The notes under the pieces were generated by a model that worked only from the letters and a program-made list of their open reading frames with translations, was not told the DNA's origin and made no database searches. DNA of 5,155 nt, taken from contig JBGTIZ010000072.1 of assembly GCA_041745395.1 (NCBI GenBank), positions 1 to 5,155 on the forward strand, given 5' to 3'. The position numbers and the translations under genes were made by a program. This document shows, one piece after another, positions 4,599 to 5,155 of this stretch (the first letter of the stretch is position 1; every line of letters begins with the position of its first letter). Origin of the DNA: Hadersleviella sp041745395. GTDB taxonomy: Bacteria > Chloroflexota > Anaerolineae > Promineifilales > Promineifilaceae.

Positions 4599-5155
4599 AT
4601 GAATGAGCAAAGAAACGCTTTAATCCAACGCATGAATCGCCACGCGCATATACAGATGCTTTTTAGCAATGGGCAAGGAGCAAGGAGCAAGGAGCAAAGG
4701 GCATGGGGCAATGAGCAAGGCGCAATGAGCAATGAACAATGGTCTAGCCCTGTGTCGCCACAAATGACTCCCTCTCAGCAAGTGCAACGCATGGGCAATG
4801 AGCAAGGCGCAATGAGCAATGAACAATGGGCTAATCCTGCGTCACCTCAAATGGCTTCCCCCCCACAAGTTCAACGCACTGGCACGAGAGGCAATGAGCC
4901 AGGCGCAATGAGCAATGAACAATGGACTAATTCTGCATCCCCTCAAATGGCTTCACCCCAACAAGTCCAGTATATGAACAATGAGCAGTGGGCTAACCCT
5001 GCGTCGCCACAAATAGCACAAATGGCTCCCGTCCAACAAGTTCAGCGCATGGAGAATCAACAAAGCTCGAGAGGCAATGATCAAGGCGCCATGAGCAATG
5101 AACAATGGGCTAATCCTGTATCACCTCAAATGACTTCTGCCCAACAAGTTCAGCG
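4599..5155 (+). CDS. Repetitive Q/N/S/P-rich protein, N-terminal part (runs off the window)
   Basis: ATG 4599 follows the stop of the tube gene with no gap, and the frame stays open for 185 codons to the window end. Residues 1-36 are a short non-repeated lead (MNEQRNALIQRM...). From residue 37 (base 4707) come about five copies of a ~29-residue unit: a GNEQGAMSNEQW block, then an A/T-N-P-A-SPQM segment ending in QQVQRM. Copies start at 4707, 4794, 4890 and 5073; the copy at 4977 lacks the first seven residues. Copies differ by synonymous changes (TCG/TCA/TCC Ser, CCA/CCT Pro, GTG/GTT/GTC Val, CAA/CAG Gln), which supports translation. The other two frames contain repeated TGA. The sequence should be disordered, with no signal peptide or membrane segment. 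I do not recognise a family. The place is where a LysM or hub gene is often found, and the 'VQR' repeats recall linkers of DUF4157 eCIS-core proteins (speculation). Confidence 0.8.
   Translation, partial: MNEQRNALIQRMNRHAHIQMLFSNGQGARSKEQRAWGNEQGAMSNEQWSSPVSPQMTPSQQVQRMGNEQGAMSNEQWANPASPQMASPPQVQRTGTRGNEPGAMSNEQWTNSASPQMASPQQVQYMNNEQWANPASPQIAQMAPVQQVQRMENQQSSRGNDQGAMSNEQWANPVSPQMTSAQQVQ
4673..4742 (+). repeat. Ten-unit 7-bp tandem array (GCAATGA type) inside a coding region
   Basis: Consecutive heptamers start at 4673, 4680, 4687, 4694, 4701, 4708, 4715, 4722, 4729 and 4736. The first three are identical GCAAGGA; later ones are GCAATGA or one to three bases away. Three heptamers equal seven codons, so the array encodes a seven-residue period (EQRAWGN, then EQGAMSN, then EQW). 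The part 4706-4742 recurs identically at 4793-4829 and nearly so at 4890-4925 and 5073-5108. Confidence 0.85.

Noticed and set aside
4620..4826. Minus-strand frame rich in LIAHCALLIA-type hydrophobic repeats
   Set aside because: It is the complement of the GCAATGA heptamer array. The + strand frame is longer, coupled to the tube gene and shows synonymous variation.
4707..5155. CRISPR array
   Set aside because: The repeats are in-frame coding units separated by similarly repeated sequence; there are no unique spacers of constant length.
1..5155. Cyanobacterial origin suggested by heptamer repeats
   Set aside because: I found no HIP1 octamer (GCGATCGC), and the enriched palindrome is a different one. 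The evidence is too weak for a cyanobacterial call.

Overview
The window is part of a gene cluster for a contractile injection system of the phage-tail-like, extracellular type (eCIS; PVC/Afp-related). All genes read on the + strand. The order is: the last codons of an upstream gene (1-39), a Pvc16-type tail-terminator/cap protein (43-909), a contractile sheath (1268-2854), a tail tube protein (2995-3465), a small tail-assembly-type protein (3580-3930), a 62-residue protein that overlaps it (3927-4115), a second tube paralogue (4125-4598), and a long repetitive reading frame that starts directly after that stop and runs off the window end (4599-5155, open). The sheath and two tube proteins would form the needle and its contracting sleeve, the Pvc16-like protein would cap the distal end, and the two small proteins are probably assembly or baseplate accessories. 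No effector, baseplate wedge, spike, tape measure or ATPase gene is visible; they would lie outside the window.

The host is probably a filamentous or multicellular environmental bacterium. Base composition looks moderately GC-rich by eye, the spacers carry heptanucleotide tandem repeats, and the palindrome ACGGCCGT occurs four times in 5 kb. I saw no cyanobacterial HIP1 octamer (GCGATCGC). A member of the Chloroflexota (Anaerolineae-like) is my best guess, but it rests on general style and not on a marker gene.

The spacers are unusual for a phage-like operon. Spacer 910-1267 holds a tiny ORF pair behind a perfect Shine-Dalgarno, a 9-bp tandem array, a 14-bp palindrome, a degenerate pyrimidine heptamer array and a candidate promoter. 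Spacer 2855-2994 holds opposed 7-bp-period repeats. Spacer 3466-3579 holds a compact multi-hairpin element.

The most interesting item is the last gene. Near its start it contains ten consecutive 7-bp units of GCAATGA type. Three 7-bp units make seven codons, so the DNA repeat encodes a seven-residue amino-acid period. It continues into about five copies of a ~29-residue Q/N/S/P-rich repeat. Synonymous codon differences in the second half of each copy argue that it is translated and selected as protein. The same DNA word occurs with 16 of 18 identities in the non-coding spacer after the sheath gene, which suggests that a dispersed non-coding repeat was captured into an eCIS gene.
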